Part shown: piece after piece, positions 46,201 through 56,814 of the stretch | Numbering within the stretch: the first letter of the stretch is position 1 | Layout: every line of letters starts with the position of its first letter | Source: Aptenodytes patagonicus | Lineage: Eukaryota > Chordata > Aves > Sphenisciformes > Spheniscidae | NCBI RefSeq assembly: GCF_965638725.1 | Contig: NC_134957.1 | Span: forward strand, 17,570,101 to 17,634,100 | Length of the DNA stretch: 64,000 nucleotides | Direction of reading: 5' to 3' | The notes under the pieces: generated by a model | The model's input: only the letters and a program-made list of their open reading frames with translations | The model's database searches: none | What the model was told of the DNA's origin: nothing | Translations under genes and position numbers: made by a program

Positions 46201-49200
46201 CGGGGATCGTTGCCTTTTCTGCTTCACGATGGATGCGCTTGCCTGTGAATGTCCTTGATAGCTTGAGCTGACCACCCCCGTCCCACATTTTCAGGGTAGA
46301 TGTTTCTAACTAGTGCAATAAAGAACTAGTGAGGAGGACAAGCAGAAAGCCTTGGGAAAGTTACCCTTGGTTTGGTTGCTAATATTTACTGAGAATGTGA
46401 AAGCAAAGATTTTGGGCTGCCCAGACCGTGTTCTGGGAAGAAATTAAGAGCCCGAGCAAGCGCGGGGGCCGCAGGTCGGTCTGCTGCAGCCACCAGCGAC
46501 CCGGCTCCTGCCTGTGTAAGTCAGGAGTCCATGGGGAGGTGGCTTTGGGGTCATCAGTGTTGGTGGGGGAAGAGCACCCGAGTCACAGGGCAGGCGTTTC
46601 GGGGAGGGTGCACACTGCGGGGTTGAGCAGCCCTCCTTGCCTGCGTGTGCCCTGGCTCTGGAGCAGGAAGGACTGGTCATCGTCATCACCCCACAGCTTC
46701 CCGGGGCGTGACATGGTGCCCACAGCAGAGTGCACATGTGCTATCGGGGCTGGTGGGCTGGGATGTGCCAGTGAGGGTTTTGAGCGCCCTATTTTATCTG
46801 TATCCATATGGCCTTCAAAAATTATCGCTGAGTCTGGAGGTGCCCTGGGTGATTAAGAGCAGCCCACGGCTGCGGGGCGAGCACTGCTGCAGGCTCAGTC
46901 CGAGACCAAGGTGCCATAGCACACACGATGCCATCCACCTTTGCAGCTCTGTTCTCCTGACTCCCGCAGCGGAGTGAAAATCCCCAACCTTAGCCCAGCG
47001 TCATGTGCACATCCGCACTGGTGTAAGGCTGCAAATTATCGGGGGCTGCTGCTCAGCGTTTGCAGCCCTTGGCAGCTGGCACTGGCAATGTGCTCGCAAG
47101 ACCCGCAGCCTGCCCGTGCCCCCACTGAGTGCTCTGGGTCTCCTGCAAAGCCTGTGGGGACATCTAGGAGAAACAAAGGAAACTGCCTACGAGCACCAGA
47201 GGAGTCTGAAAACCCACAAGCACAAGTCTGGGGCAGGCCTTGAAAGCCACGTTTGCTCCCCCGTGCCCTTTGCCGGCCACGGGTGCAGCCCGGTTTTGCT
47301 GCTCCTTTGCTGGATGGGAAGGCGCAGACTGGAGTGCAGGAGCAGTATGGGGGTGACAGTCCTCAGGGACGTGGGTTTGGGTTTCTGAAGGCTCTGCCAG
47401 GTGCTGAGAAAAGCCCTGTGAGAGGGCTTGCTCAGGCTGGTGTGCGTGTGGCCCCGGCTGGCTATTGCTGGAAGTTACTTATTTACAGCCTCGGGGAGGG
47501 TGCCGTGTCCTCCTGCGCTCTGGGAGCACCATGGTGTGCTATACGGCCCCGCTGCCCTATGGGCACACATACCCCCAGCTGCACACGCGTGTGCGCTCAC
47601 ATGCCTGTACAGGGGGGCAGGAGAGGCATTGAAGTTACTGTGAAAATCAAATTTTCTTTTAAAACGAGAGCATTTGGAAGTGAATGGAGCTGAACTTTCC
47701 CGCTCTCATCTCACAGGTGAGGAGGAGGGAGTTTGCCCAGCCTGGGGCTGCTCCCCCGTGCTGGCCCTGAAGGTGTTCCCCAGGGATAGGGGGCTCAGGG
47801 GACTTGTGCTGCCAAAATGCAGGGAGCCGGCTGGCCACAGGGTCAGCGCTGGAGGCCCCAGCCCCTGGGAAAGTCTGCACCCCCGGCTCTGCTAGTGACA
47901 ACGCTTCCTGCTGCATTGCAGGAAACATAAGAATGGGAACGGCAGCAGCACCATGTCCCAACAAGCATCGGCTCGGTACCCCAGCGGCAGCTCCAGCCCC
48001 GCCAGGCTGGTGCAGACACACCGTCCCAGCATCATTGTGGCAGGGCTGGACATTGTCCCTGCTGTGCCACCAGCAGCAGTGATGGTCCCATCCGCCCTGG
48101 CTCAGCCTGCAGCAGGACACGGCCCTGCAGTTGTTCCCAGCACCGTGGCCCCGGCAAAAGCACAGCAGGAGCGCACATCTGCGTTCCCAGGGCTCCCTCC
48201 GAGCTGCCGGCATGTTTCTCCTGGGAAATATTTGGGTTAGGCCTTCAGTTTGCTTTCTGAGCCGCTGGGTTTTATTCATAGGCCGTGGCCTCTTGAGACA
48301 TCCTCGGCCATCAGCCTTGTCCAGAGAAAAAACAAACCCATTCCCTGGACATCAGGGCTATGAAACAGCCAGCAGTGCCGCAGCCCCCAAGCGATGCCGC
48401 TCGCTTCAGGCCCAGCGCTGGGGTCCCTGCCGTGCAGGCGACAGGAGTTGGGGCAGGAGCATCGCCCCGCAGCCCCCATCGGGAATTCAGACATGCTGAA
48501 GCCACTGGGTACCTTCTCATGTTACCATGCCAAGAGGGGATGGGAAGGGCAAGGGCCAAGGTCAAGTTTGTCTATCAGAGAGAGCCGAGACAGGTAGACA
48601 CATGGACCTGGTCCTGACCCAGCTCTGGGAAGGGCCATGCAGCAAAAGGGGTACAGAGCCAAACGGCAGCTGCCCCAGCCCTGGGGCTGAGCAGGGAATG
48701 TGTCTTGCTGAGAGTCCTGCACCCAAAAATGCCAGGGTCTGTGTGTGGAGGGGGGCTGCAAGCTCCCACCTCCATGGTGGACTCAAGAGTTGCAGAGGAT
48801 GCCATGCTGAGCATGGCCGTGCATCCCCGCAGGACACAGCCCATGGGACGTGCTCTGGTTGCGTTAACAGCAACATGCCCTCTCTCTTTTGCAGGCTTAA
48901 TCTTACTGTTTTACTTCATTTTCTACATGTGCCTGGCGGGAATGTTTGCCTTTTGCGTGTACGTGATGCTGCTCACGCTGAGCCCCTACACGCCCACATA
49001 CCGGGACCGCGTGTCTCCGCCAGGTACGTACCCCAGCCAGCCCAGCCTCAGGCACCTCTGCTGGCACTCGCCCAGCAAAGCGCTACCCAAATGGCGTGTC
49101 AGGGACCTCAGGTAAAGCCCTGCTGGAGCTGTACGCTCCTACGGTCAACCAGCCCTCCATAACACAGGGTGTTATAACTTACCTCAGGGCACTGATAGTG

Positions 49201-52200
49201 CTGCAGGTTCTCTGCAGAGGATCAGGCATCTTAAATAGCCTCATGTGAAGCATTCATTCCAATTATACTAATTGTTATTCTAATTATGCTAATTATTAGG
49301 CTAATTATTCTCAAGATAAATGAGCAAGTTTAGGCATTTCATAGGTGATGCCCATTCATTTCATTTGCTGCCCCTTTATACCTCATATCTTCAAAATAAA
49401 ATGCAAATCAAGAGTAGCTTTTATGCATTATTATTTAGGTGAGTCCTAGCAAGTCCTAGCAAGATAATGTTCCAAAACTCCACCGGGTTCCAAAACCACC
49501 CGAGAGTGCTGAGGGAGCTGGCGGAGGAGCTCGCCAAGCCGCTCTCCATCATTTATCAGCAGTCCTGGTTAACGGGGGAGGTCCCGGACGACTGGACGCT
49601 TGCCAATGTGACGCCCATCTACAAGAAGGGCTGGAAGGAGGATCCGGGGAACTACAGGCCTGTCAGCCTGACCTCGGTGCCGGGGAAGATTATGGAGCGG
49701 TTCATCTTGAGGGCGCTCACAAGGCATGAGCGGGACAACCAGGGGATCAGGCCCAGCCAGCACGGGTTCATGAGAGGCAGGTCCTGCTTGACCAACCTGA
49801 TCTCCTTCTGTGACCAGGTGACCCGCCTAGTGGATGAGGGAAAGGCTGTGGATGTGGTCTACCTGGACTTCAGCAAGGCCTTTGACACTGTCTCCCACAG
49901 CATTCTCCTCGAGAAGCTGGCGGCTCACGGCTTAGACAGGTGTACTCTGCACTGGGTCAAAAACTGGCTGGACGGCCGGGCCCAGAGAGTTGTGGTGAAT
50001 GGAGTTCAATCCAGTTGGCGGCCGGTCACGAGTGGTGCTCCCCAGGGCTCAGTTTTGGGGCCGGTCTTGTTCAATATCTTTATCAATGATCTGGATGAGG
50101 GGATTGAGTGCACCCTCAGTAAGTTTGACACCAAGTTGGGTGGGAGTGTTGATCTGCTCGAGGGTAGGAAGGCTCTGCAGAGGGACCTGGACAGGCTGGA
50201 TCAATGGGCCCAGGCCAATTGTATGAGATTCAACAAGGCCAAGTGCCGGGTCCTGCACTTCAGCCACAACAACCCCGTGCAGCGCTACAGGCTTGGGGAA
50301 GAGTGGCTGGAAAGCTGCCTGTCGGAAAAGGACCTGGGGGTGCTGGTCGACAGCCGGCTGAACATGAGCCGGCAGTGTGCCCAGGCGGCCAAGAAGGCCA
50401 ATGGCATCCTGGCCTGTATCAGAAAGAGTGTGGCCAGCAGGAGGAGGGAAGTGATCGTGCCCCTGTACTCGGCACTGGTGAGGCCGCACCTCGAATACTG
50501 TGTTCAGTTTTGGGCCCCTCACTACAAGAAGGACGTTGAGGTGCTGGAGCGTGTCCAGAGAAGGGCAACGAGGTTGGTGAAGGGTCTGGAGAACAAGTCT
50601 TATGAGGAGCGGCTGAGGGAACTGGGGTTGTTCAGCCTGGAGAAAAGGAGGCTGAGGGGAGACCTCATCGCTCTCTACAACTACCTGAAAGGAGGTTGTA
50701 GCGAGGTGGGGGTCGGTCTCTTCTCCCAAGTAACAAGCGATAGGACGAGAGGAAATGGCCTCAAGTTGCGCCAGGGGAGGTTTAGATTGGACGTGAGGAA
50801 AAATTTCTTTACTGAAAGAGTGGTTAAACATTGGAAGAGGCTGCCCAGGGAAGTGGTTGAGTCCCCATCCCTGGAGGTATTTAAAAGACGTGTAGATGCG
50901 GCACTTAGGGACATGGTTTAGTGGGCATGGCGGTGTTGGGTCGACGGTTGGACTCGATGGTCTTAGAGGTCTTTTCCAACCTTAATGATTCTATGATTCT
51001 ATGATTCGAACTCCTTTTCCTATGACAGAAGCAGCATTTTCCCTGTGTTTTTGTGTTGGTGGGGAACACGAGGCCCCCTCGCCCTGCTCCCTGCTGGGAA
51101 CAGCTGGGAGCATGGAGAACCCCTCAGCCTCCATGTGCAGCCCCAAGTCCATCTCTTCCCTGCAGCGCTGCTGAGACCCTCCAGGTCTCCCATGTTTCCT
51201 GGGACATTTTGATGTGCATGGTGTTCTCTGGGTGTGAAATGAAGGTGAGGGATCAGTGGGTTGAGGAGAGAGTTTATTTGTGAGCTGGTGCTGTCGCTCT
51301 CGTACCTGTGCCCAACCCCAAGCTCAGTCGCAGTGCAACCAGCCCCTGCAACACGCGCCCCAAGCCTGTGGCCAGTCCACCCATGTCTGCTTTAACAGGG
51401 TCAGTTTCCTCCTCCAGGAGTAATGATCAGACCATACTTGAATGGCTTCACCATTGCCTTCAACGTCTCTCAGCCGAGCACGTGGCAACCCTACGTGGAC
51501 AGCATGCACCACTTCCTAGCAGGTAAGCTATTAGGCACCCCAGGAGTCATGTCGGCAAGTTGTTTGCATCCATGCACACACACACACAGTGCAGGGGTCT
51601 CCTCCTGGGGTGCAGATCAGTTCTTGGCATCTCACGATCCCCATCTAGAAAAGGAGGCTCATAAGGTGGTCATGGGAGCTTCTGTGGGGGGGAGCCTTGC
51701 CTTTCCAGGTGGGACTTTCTAATTCCCTTAACACGCAGCTGTACTCGGAGAGCGTGGGTCTGCACAGGTCTCGAGAAACGTTAACAAGTCTCTTGGTCCC
51801 CACCAGCTTATGATGACAAAGTTCAAGAGGAGAAGAATATCGAGTGTGTCTCAGGACAGTACTTCATCCAAGGGGGCAATGAAAGCGAGGAGAAGAAGGC
51901 CTGCCAGTTCAAGCGCTCACTGCTGCAGAACTGCTCTGGTATTGAGGACCCAACGTTTGGCTACTCTAAAGGCCAGCCCTGCATCCTGCTGAAGATGAAC
52001 CGGGTACAGAGAAAGCCGGTCGTCTTAATTCCTTCCTTCAGTGCACCCCACTGTGATAAAGACCTTGCAGGGACTGAAACTCCTACACTTCTCAGGCCCA
52101 GAGGAAAAGGGAACTAGAATCCCCAAACCTGCTGGCTCATACCCGCTAGAAAACATAAAAAAGAAACACTACAAAACTTGCTCGATTTGATTTGCTGAGG

Positions 52201-54631
52201 CCTGAAGGCTTGGAGGGTCTTGTGCCAGACCCCTGTGTGGGAGGAACCGAGCTTTAGGTCTACACCTCAGACCCCAGTCTTTTTATAATGGGAATTTTCA
52301 CAGAATTGAGTTTATTTGAAATCTTCTAATAGCATGGTGGCTCAGTGCACGCTGCTGGGAAAATAAATGGGGATGTGGGTGTGGGTATGGGTGTGGTGCG
52401 AGCTGTGTGGGGAAGTGGCTGTATTGCTCCAGGGAGTCTGGGCTCTCTGGATGCTCTGCTCTGCCTCCGTTCTCAGGCACAGGCAAGCTGCACTGCACGG
52501 GGTGGCAGACCCTGTTTCTAGGGGCACATAACTCCTGTCCTGAGGAGCATGACTGGCACGTAGAAGAGCTTAAGCCCTGGAGAAGGGAGGCAGCATGCGC
52601 TTGGCACTGCGTTTCGTACAAGCACGGATGTCTTTTGTTTTTGCAGATCATAGGCTACTGCCCTGGTGCCGGGGTCCCCGTGAGCGTGGACTGCAAAGCG
52701 CAGGTACTGCTTTCATTTGTGCTTGGCAGCGTGGTGCATAGAAGGCCAAATGTCTCCCTCTGATGGACCCCACCAATATCTGTCCTCATTTTAGCCCCAA
52801 ACACTCACAGGACCCAGCGCTGCTGATGCCTCTGGGCACAAGTGGGGGCCAGTCTGCTGAGAACAACAGAGGCCACCAGTCTCCTGCTTCCCACCCTGGC
52901 CCTCGCTCTCCGAGCGCTGCTAGCTCCTGCCAGCCTCACTGGCAGCATTCTGCTCAGCCCCTGAGGGCAGGCCCGCAGGGCTGGGTGCCGGGGCACCAGC
53001 TAGAGCCTGGAGCTGGGGGGGAAGAGGCAGGAGCTGCTCACATCCATCCCCACCCGCTTCGCAAGACCCTCGGTCCTGGGGAGCACCCTGCAAGCCAACA
53101 GCAATAGGCTGAAGGGCTCCCACTGCCTGGGCAGCAGCTGGATCGTACCCTTAGAGAGCAATAAAGCAGTAGGTAAGCACAGGGAGGGATCGACAGGCAG
53201 CAAATTCTGTAACCCTTGCCTGTGCCACCGTTAATGCTCTGGCTCGCTGCAGCAGCGGGTGGCTCTCACAGCAAACACGCTGCGGGCAGGCAGGCAGGCA
53301 GGTGCAGATGAGCCCTGACATGGATTTGCAAGAGATGTCTGTATTAAAGCTCCTTCACCTTACTCTGAAGGGAGCTGTATTTTGTGTCCCTACGTGCTAT
53401 GTGCGTACCTTTATCTTTTTTCCAATCACAGAAAGGCAATGAGAGCGATCTCAGATCGGTGGAGTTCTACCCTGGAAACGGGACGTTTGATCTCATGTAT
53501 TATCCCTACTATGGCAAGATCACTCACGTAAGTAAGGACTCTGGCATCTTTGTTACGTCTCCTTGGGTAGGAGAGGGCAGGAGCTGCTGCACAGAGTACA
53601 GATGTGTGACTGGCTATTTTGGGCAGATGCAGGCAGGAGGGAGGCCACGGGCACTGGGATTACAGCGCTCTATTTCTGTCTCTGACAAACTGCAGGAAAT
53701 CCTTGGGGACTCCGGTTCCCCCTTGCCAGCAATGGGAATTATTACATTTATCATCTGGAGACTAAGACTGGCTTTGCTAACTCCCAGAGAAGGTCTCAAC
53801 ACCAGCATTTTCCCAGGGTGTGAGGGAAGTCAGGGGTTAGGTGACACAAGAGGAAAAGGACGGGGCTTCTGTCAAAGCTATGGCAAAAACCACACCAGGC
53901 TGGGTGGCTCAAAACAGAGCGGTCCAACGTCGGTGCCTATTTCTGAACATGCTGGCCAGCACTGCTTTGGTCTGCGCTGGGCTGTACAGCGTTAGGAGGT
54001 AATGCACCTTCACAACAAAAGCTGAAATGGAAGATGAGGCAGGCAGTAGACTCCTATTGTCATACTGCTGCTGACTGGGGATGAGTAACAGCCCCAGACG
54101 CCAGGTCTGCACGTCCTTTGAGCACACAGATCCGAGGAACACCATGGATTTCTTATTACAAGCCATAGGTCATTTTTTAGAACAGCAGGAAGTATTTGAG
54201 AGTCCCATTATCTGGTGTTACTTGTCCTGGCTAATCAACCCAAGAGGCACAGTGCAATGCAAAACTCCGACATGATCCCATCCCTCTGAGGCACAGGGAC
54301 AGAAAGGCTCAGCTTCAGCATCCTGAGGGACCACGATGGACATCAGGCAAACGCACTCAGACGCCTGGGAACCGTAAACCAATTACTAATGATTTTTACT
54401 GAACATGAAAGCACTGCCTGCTTTTCTGCTCCCTCAAAAAAGTTACACTTAAATCTCCCTTCTTTTCAGGTCAACTATACGTCCCCACTGGTGGCTATGC
54501 ACTTTACAGATGTGAAGAAAAATTATTTGATCCCTATTCAGTGCAGTCTGAATGGGAAAGGTATTATCAACGACGTTAACAGAGACCGCTTCCTGGGCCG
54601 AATCATCTTCACACTCAGCATTGGAAAGTAG
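43215..54631 (+). CDS. ATP1B4: Na,K-ATPase beta-M subunit ATP1B4, complete spliced gene (8 coding exons)
   Basis: Eight exons with GT-AG junctions and matching phases join into 972 bases coding for 323 residues (human about 357). The protein is a type II membrane protein of the X,K-ATPase beta family. The cytoplasmic N-terminus (1-76) ends in the conserved block [17 protein letters not shown], followed by one span (about 77-104). The extracellular domain has the six family cysteines, C167/C186, C196/C212 and C235/C295, plus the signature [13 protein letters not shown] and YYPYYGK (261-267). N-linked sequons lie at 134, 178, 241, 254 and 272. In birds and fish this protein acts as a true pump subunit; in placental mammals it moved to the inner nuclear membrane of muscle and acts in transcription. 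The short N-terminus without glutamate runs fits the ancestral type. Exon 1 is the least certain exon. Confidence 0.94.
43278..46011 (+). other. ATP1B4: ATP1B4 intron 1
   Basis: GC-rich intron. GATAAATATAG, an A/T core close to a MEF2 site, occurs about 75 bases into it. No other feature recognised; an extra small exon cannot be excluded. Confidence 0.65.
46012..46174 (+). CDS. ATP1B4: ATP1B4 coding exon 2
   Basis: 163 bases, residues 22-75 plus one base. It starts [17 protein letters not shown] and contains the family block [18 protein letters not shown] just before the membrane span. Acceptor AACTCCTCCAG; donor TGGG|GTAGGT. Acidic and basic residues alternate, without long glutamate runs. 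Confidence 0.88.
46175..48894 (+). other. ATP1B4: ATP1B4 intron 2
   Basis: GC-rich with many spurious open frames. No other feature recognised. Confidence 0.75.
48895..49023 (+). CDS. ATP1B4: ATP1B4 coding exon 3
   Basis: 129 bases, residues 76-119: the single membrane span ([20 protein letters not shown] onward) and the conserved [19 protein letters not shown]. Acceptor CTCTTTTGCAG; donor CCAG|GTACGT. Confidence 0.95.
49465..51007 (+). mobile_element. CR1 LINE, 5'-truncated, with the typical 3' end
   Basis: The element carries the C-terminal part of the CR1 reverse transcriptase frame and the usual short 3' tail (GGTTGGACTCGATGGTCTTAG, then TTCCAACCTTAATGATTCTATG), ending in ATTCTATG-type repeats at 50988-51007. 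The 5' end is cut inside ORF2, as in most CR1 copies; the exact left junction is uncertain. A 10-bp direct duplication (AGTCCTAGCA twice, 49442-49461) sits right at the left boundary. No target-site duplication is visible, as usual for CR1. Confidence 0.95.
49467..50921 (+). CDS. CR1 reverse transcriptase fragment (484 codons, no stop, catalytic box damaged)
   Basis: This fragment of CR1 ORF2 has an uninterrupted 484-codon frame with its natural stop. It contains [13 protein letters not shown], the motif A aspartate in [14 protein letters not shown] (D134), and [17 protein letters not shown] (motif B). At motif C, where CR1 elements have FADD, the frame reads SKFDTKLGG (K219, F220, D221, T222): two residues are missing by an in-frame loss of six bases. 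The endonuclease domain and the start of RT are absent because of 5' truncation. It cannot be an active polymerase. The upstream ATG is incidental, and no host function is implied. Confidence 0.9.
   Translation: MFQNSTGFQNHPRVLRELAEELAKPLSIIYQQSWLTGEVPDDWTLANVTPIYKKGWKEDPGNYRPVSLTSVPGKIMERFILRALTRHERDNQGIRPSQHGFMRGRSCLTNLISFCDQVTRLVDEGKAVDVVYLDFSKAFDTVSHSILLEKLAAHGLDRCTLHWVKNWLDGRAQRVVVNGVQSSWRPVTSGAPQGSVLGPVLFNIFINDLDEGIECTLSKFDTKLGGSVDLLEGRKALQRDLDRLDQWAQANCMRFNKAKCRVLHFSHNNPVQRYRLGEEWLESCLSEKDLGVLVDSRLNMSRQCAQAAKKANGILACIRKSVASRRREVIVPLYSALVRPHLEYCVQFWAPHYKKDVEVLERVQRRATRLVKGLENKSYEERLRELGLFSLEKRRLRGDLIALYNYLKGGCSEVGVGLFSQVTSDRTRGNGLKLRQGRFRLDVRKNFFTERVVKHWKRLPREVVESPSLEVFKRRVDAALRDMV
51418..51522 (+). 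CDS. ATP1B4: ATP1B4 coding exon 4
   Basis: 105 bases completing codon 119 and coding for residues 120-153 ([20 protein letters not shown] through MHHFLA). Acceptor TTTCCTCCTCCAG; donor GCAG|GTAAGC. Contains the sequon NVS at 134. Confidence 0.95.
51523..51806 (+). other. ATP1B4: ATP1B4 intron 4
   Basis: Short intron with a small CA-type repeat near 51575-51590. Confidence 0.9.
51807..52003 (+). CDS. ATP1B4: ATP1B4 coding exon 5
   Basis: 197 bases, residues 154-219. It holds four conserved cysteines (C167, C186, C196, C212), the beta-subunit signature [14 protein letters not shown] and [16 protein letters not shown]. Acceptor GGTCCCCACCAG; donor CGG|GTACAG. Confidence 0.96.
52004..52646 (+). 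other. ATP1B4: ATP1B4 intron 5
   Basis: Includes a GTGGGTGTGGGTATGGGTGT-like simple stretch near 52374-52393. Nothing else seen. Confidence 0.85.
52647..52703 (+). CDS. ATP1B4: ATP1B4 coding exon 6
   Basis: 57 bases, phase 0, residues 220-238 ([19 protein letters not shown]). C235 is a family cysteine; C224 is an extra one not seen in the mammalian protein as I know it. Acceptor GTTTTTGCAG; donor CAG|GTACTG. Confidence 0.92.
52704..53431 (+). other. ATP1B4: ATP1B4 intron 6
   Basis: GC-rich; nothing recognised. Confidence 0.85.
53432..53527 (+). CDS. ATP1B4: ATP1B4 coding exon 7
   Basis: 96 bases, phase 0, residues 239-270 with sequons NES (241) and NGT (254) and the invariant YYPYYGK. Acceptor TTTCCAATCACAG; donor CACTCAC|GTAAGT. 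Confidence 0.95.
53528..54469 (+). other. ATP1B4: ATP1B4 intron 7
   Basis: Nothing recognised. Translation reads on past the donor of exon 7 for about 150 codons by chance. Confidence 0.85.
54470..54631 (+). CDS. ATP1B4: ATP1B4 coding exon 8 (last)
   Basis: Residues 271-323 and stop: [15 protein letters not shown], the last family cysteine (C295) and the C-terminus [11 protein letters not shown]. Acceptor CCCTTCTTTTCAG. Confidence 0.95.
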   Translation, partial: VNYTSPLVAMHFTDVKKNYLIPIQCSLNGKGIINDVNRDRFLGRIIFTLSIGK

Positions 54632-56780
54632 CTACCACAAACACGGGGCACTTAGGTTAAGTCAATCAGAGGCTTTTTCCTTTTTAAAGCATAAAGCCAG
54701 CATTTTTTCTTCTAGGAAAAACAGGCACATGGAGATTTTTGTTAATTTATTTTTGTTCATAGTTAGGAAACAAATCAGATGCAATGGAGCGTGGAACCAC
54801 ATTTTTCATCATCTGATGTAAATCATTATTAGTAAAAATTAAAAGTTATCTCCTGGGTGGAAAACCTGCAAAAGCATTTGTTTTGATTAAAAAAACCCGT
54901 CTGGTATCTGAACACTATTTTCATAAGGCCTTTTACAAGTGACCCCTGTGGAATGCATTTTTCCTGGCTTTAAATTTTAATCTTTACCATAGTTTTATGT
55001 GCATTTCTCAGGCAAAAGCTAACAAGAGAGTAGTTTATTAGCACTATTCTTGTTAAAATAAACAACAGCAAAAATTCTGGGTTATGCCTGCAATGACACA
55101 GTTGAAAAGTGAAAATGGCAGATCTCAAAATGCCTCCTAGAATCTACAGCACCAGGAGCATCTTGACTGCAGCATTTTACACAGCTTGTTCAGCGCACCC
55201 AAGGCATTGGAGCAAAGGCTATGTAGAAAATCATTTGCCCTTGAACCTTTCCAGCTGTTCCTTTCTGAAGTGGGAAGATTAATGCATTTCTCCCTCCTCC
55301 TCCTCCCTCCAGTACTTTTCTCTGCCCCAGGAATCCTCATCAAGTCTATTAGGCAGGGACAAGTGAAAGGAGCTCTTCTCTCCCTGTCATGGTTCGCAGG
55401 GTGACGGCGCTTCCTTCCCCTGTTCAGGCACAGAAGCACCAGTGAAATGTGTTAGACCCCCCCCAAATATTTCAGGCCTGTTCTTCGCTGTTCCAGAGGT
55501 CACAGCTATAACGCTGCAGAAAACCACAGGGAAATGCTTAGTCATTTCATCGTTAAGGGGTCGATGGTGGTATTAGTGAAGTCATCAGTTTATCATCCTC
55601 AAAGACCTGTGAAGCACACTCGCCCTTGTCAGAGCGGGGTGCTGCTAACCTGAGCAACCTCTGCTGCGCCGGCAGCCTGACCCTCCCGGGCCCGTGAGCA
55701 TATAGCCTTCGTATTTGACAGAGATGAACTACACTCTGCATGTTACGAGCTACGGGAACACAGCAGGACAGGACACCTTAGGATAACGTACTAGTTGGAA
55801 AGCACACTTACTAAAATTACTGACAGAACAAGAGCATTACAGTATGTTTGTCCTACATCCTAGTCCAGGTACTTCATCTGCCATCATTTCCTGATCTATA
55901 TAAGTCTCTAAAAAGTAATTTTTTTGTCTTAAAAATAAAGTGACTAAGGTAAAATTAACTCTGTGGTACCATTCTTAAAACACTGGTGTTAAGAGATGCA
56001 GTTTGTGACTTTAGCTCCCTGTGCTGGCCAGTTCGGGACTGAATTTCAAAGCAGCATGTAATGTGCTCCTTGAATTTTGAGCACTTCATTAACTTTCTAG
56101 GGCCAAAAAGTTCAGAAGCCCAGTACAATAAGACTCACTATACACTAAGTATCACAAACAACCATCAGGCAAAAACTATTTATTAAGAACTGTTAAAAAC
56201 CTGAACCAGAAGTAGTTTAGGAAATAATTTTGCTCAGATGTGGTTACTCATATGACACTGATAGAGCTAGGGCAACACAATCATTCTGCCTGCACAACTT
56301 ACCTGAAAGGCATGTTCTGATCAACAGAAACCAGCTTCTGCCAAGGAAGATGTTGCTGGGGTAGCAGCTCTTCCTTTGACATCAGAAAGAAGTTAAACCC
56401 ACAAACGCTTCCCCACCTGCCAATTGCTTTAGCTCTTGTAAAACATTTGTATTTCTGTAGGATCCTGAAAGGAAACCAAACCCTTCATGCTTCAGGCCAT
56501 GAAATTAACAACTCTCCAGCTAGCAACAGGAGAAAACTTTATTTATGTCTATACCCTACCTGCCTATTGGAAGGATTCATGAAGCAGCTGGTCCTTCAGC
56601 AGACAGCTAGACCCATGCTTTGATCCAATCAACAAAGAAAGATCAACTAATTGGGATGTAAATGCATGAACAGCTTAGAAGCCAAAGTTTCTGCTTCCCC
56701 ACCAACATCCAGATCCAGGCACGTTGACAATCCCATTGGAAAAGCTCTCAGAAGTGGCATGCATGTCTACTTACACTAAA
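54632..56780. other. ATP1B4 3' UTR and ATP1B4-LAMP2 intergenic region
   Basis: The first 450 bases are likely ATP1B4 3' UTR. The rest separates two convergent genes. No coding exon or repeat family recognised. Confidence 0.55.
55057..55062 (+). terminator. ATP1B4: Candidate poly(A) signal of ATP1B4
   Basis: AATAAA about 430 bases past the stop. Weaker ATTAAA signals at 54838-54843 and 54886-54891 could give shorter ends. Confidence 0.45.
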
Positions 56781-56808
56781 ACAAAGCTTTATAAACACCA
56801 TAGTTAAC

Positions 56809-56814
56809 TTTATT
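56809..56814 (-). terminator. LAMP2: Candidate poly(A) signal of the LAMP2 C-type transcript
   Basis: TTTATT on the plus strand (AATAAA on the minus strand), about 2.3 kb after the C-type stop codon. Further signals near 56538 and 56178 are also possible. Confidence 0.4.

Larger units (their letters stand above)
49024..51417 (+). other. ATP1B4: ATP1B4 intron 3
   Basis: Most of this intron is the CR1 insertion at 49465-51007, in the same orientation as the gene. AT-rich sequence (49200-49440) lies between exon 3 and the element. Confidence 0.85.

Noticed and set aside
48527-49162. 211-codon plus-strand frame overlapping ATP1B4 exon 3
   Set aside because: It reads exon 3 in the wrong frame; the correct frame gives the conserved membrane span.
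50049-50831. 260-codon frame on the minus strand inside the CR1
   Set aside because: Antisense shadow of the reverse transcriptase frame.
53384-53995. 203-codon plus-strand frame including ATP1B4 exon 7
   Set aside because: It is exon 7 with read-through into intron 7 past a clear GTAAGT donor.
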